Both the position numbers and the translations under genes were made by a program. 49,001 nt of DNA, taken from Planctomycetota bacterium (GTDB lineage Bacteria > Planctomycetota > Planctomycetia > Gemmatales > Gemmataceae). The DNA lies in assembly GCA_016873095.1 (NCBI GenBank), contig VGYC01000028.1, positions 1 to 49,001 on the forward strand, given 5' to 3'. The first letter of the stretch is position 1. Every line of letters starts with the position of its first letter. Below the pieces are notes generated by a model. That model was not told the DNA's origin, ran no database searches, and saw nothing but the letters and a program-made list of their open reading frames with translations. Below, piece by piece: positions 48,726 to 49,001 of the stretch.

Positions 48726-49001
48726 TCAAATATGCCACGGCTCTTGTCCTTTGGGGACGAGGCGGCATGTCATCAGCACGTCATCGTCTACAATTTCGTT
48801 CTTCAACGTGAACTTGCCGTCCCCTCCTTGCTCGGCAATGACCTTTCCAATGCGACGGCTGCTGTCCCACTTGAAGTACAGCCAGAATTCACGTCCATCC
48901 GGGAGGATGTACATTCGGTTTCGATACAGGCGTTTGGTCGGGGTATTCGTCTTGGGCTTGGGCTTGTGCAACCGAACCCTCTGGTACGCTTTCAGAAAGG
49001 C
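48726..49001 (-). CDS. hypothetical protein, open at the window edge
   Basis: The frame runs from the right edge to TAA/TGA-type stop at 48726 with no stop inside and no ATG before codon 30 of the visible part, so the gene probably begins outside the window; alternatives are TTG 48971 or ATG 48914 (MYILPDGREF). The visible protein is basic at first (HKPKPKTNTPTKRLYRNR), then a mixed beta-like part (ILPDGREFWLYFKWDSSRRIGKVI ... LKNEIVDDDVLMTCRLVPKG). No family is recognised. It is part of the recombinase-bearing element by position. Confidence 0.55.
   Translation of the reverse strand, partial: AFLKAYQRVRLHKPKPKTNTPTKRLYRNRMYILPDGREFWLYFKWDSSRRIGKVIAEQGGDGKFTLKNEIVDDDVLMTCRLVPKGQEPWHI

Noticed and set aside
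1-49001. CRISPR arrays, rRNA or tRNA genes
   Set aside because: No evenly spaced direct repeats and no tRNA or rRNA-like segments were seen in any intergenic gap when read by eye.

Overview
The window looks like chromosomal DNA of a planctomycete, probably close to the Gemmata/Gemmataceae group. The base composition appears high in GC (judged by eye, not counted). The markers are lineage-typical families: a haem-binding PSD1/DUF1549/DUF1553 protein, two DUF1501 proteins with Tat-like leaders, a TIGR03067 protein, an ECF sigma factor fused by overlap to a giant anti-sigma protein, and a DUF362 protein. Core genes (prfB, clpX, purB, recQ, larB) are scattered singly among them, as is usual in this phylum.

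Layout. 1-5.5 kb: prfB with its +1 programmed frameshift, then a two-gene sigma/anti-sigma unit in which the anti-sigma protein carries macroglobulin-like domains. 5.7-10.1 kb: a helical protein, the PSD1-DUF1549-DUF1553 protein and a PlsC acyltransferase on the plus strand. 10.15-10.58 kb: a non-coding gap with two copies of a MITE-like element, one with perfect terminal inverted repeats and an 8-bp target duplication. 10.6-18 kb, minus strand: amino-acid permease, DUF362, a second PlsC, a beta-propeller/cytochrome c protein and DUF1501. 18-22 kb: membrane protein plus an enolase-superfamily dehydratase, larB, and a MacB-type permease. 22-28.6 kb: universal stress protein plus ArsB/NhaD-like transporter, clpX, two small membrane proteins and purB. 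28.8-30.8 kb: a YkgJ-like cysteine-cluster protein and a lipoprotein gene split by an in-frame amber codon. 31-33.7 kb: a tight polyamine-type operon (AdoMet decarboxylase, DUF350 membrane protein, small RGGFG lipoprotein, membrane-anchored spermidine synthase-like protein). 33.8-39.6 kb: a second DUF1501, a TIGR00300 (LOR/SDH, ornithine cyclodeaminase-type) enzyme, a TIGR03067 protein, a REP-like hairpin and recQ.

39.8-45.5 kb, plus strand: the most interesting cluster. It encodes a coiled-coil protein, a WXG100-like small helical protein, a 1315-residue membrane-anchored FtsK/EccC-like protein with one intact and two apparently degenerate ATPase domains, and a secreted protein. Genes overlap by ATGA or lie close together. 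It resembles a reduced or divergent type VII-like export system.

45.5-49 kb: a pterin-4a-carbinolamine dehydratase gene that lacks its 5' part and directly abuts a large serine recombinase gene. Beyond that lie a catalytic-domain-only serine recombinase and a gene open at the window edge. This looks like the end of an integrated element that inserted into the dehydratase gene.
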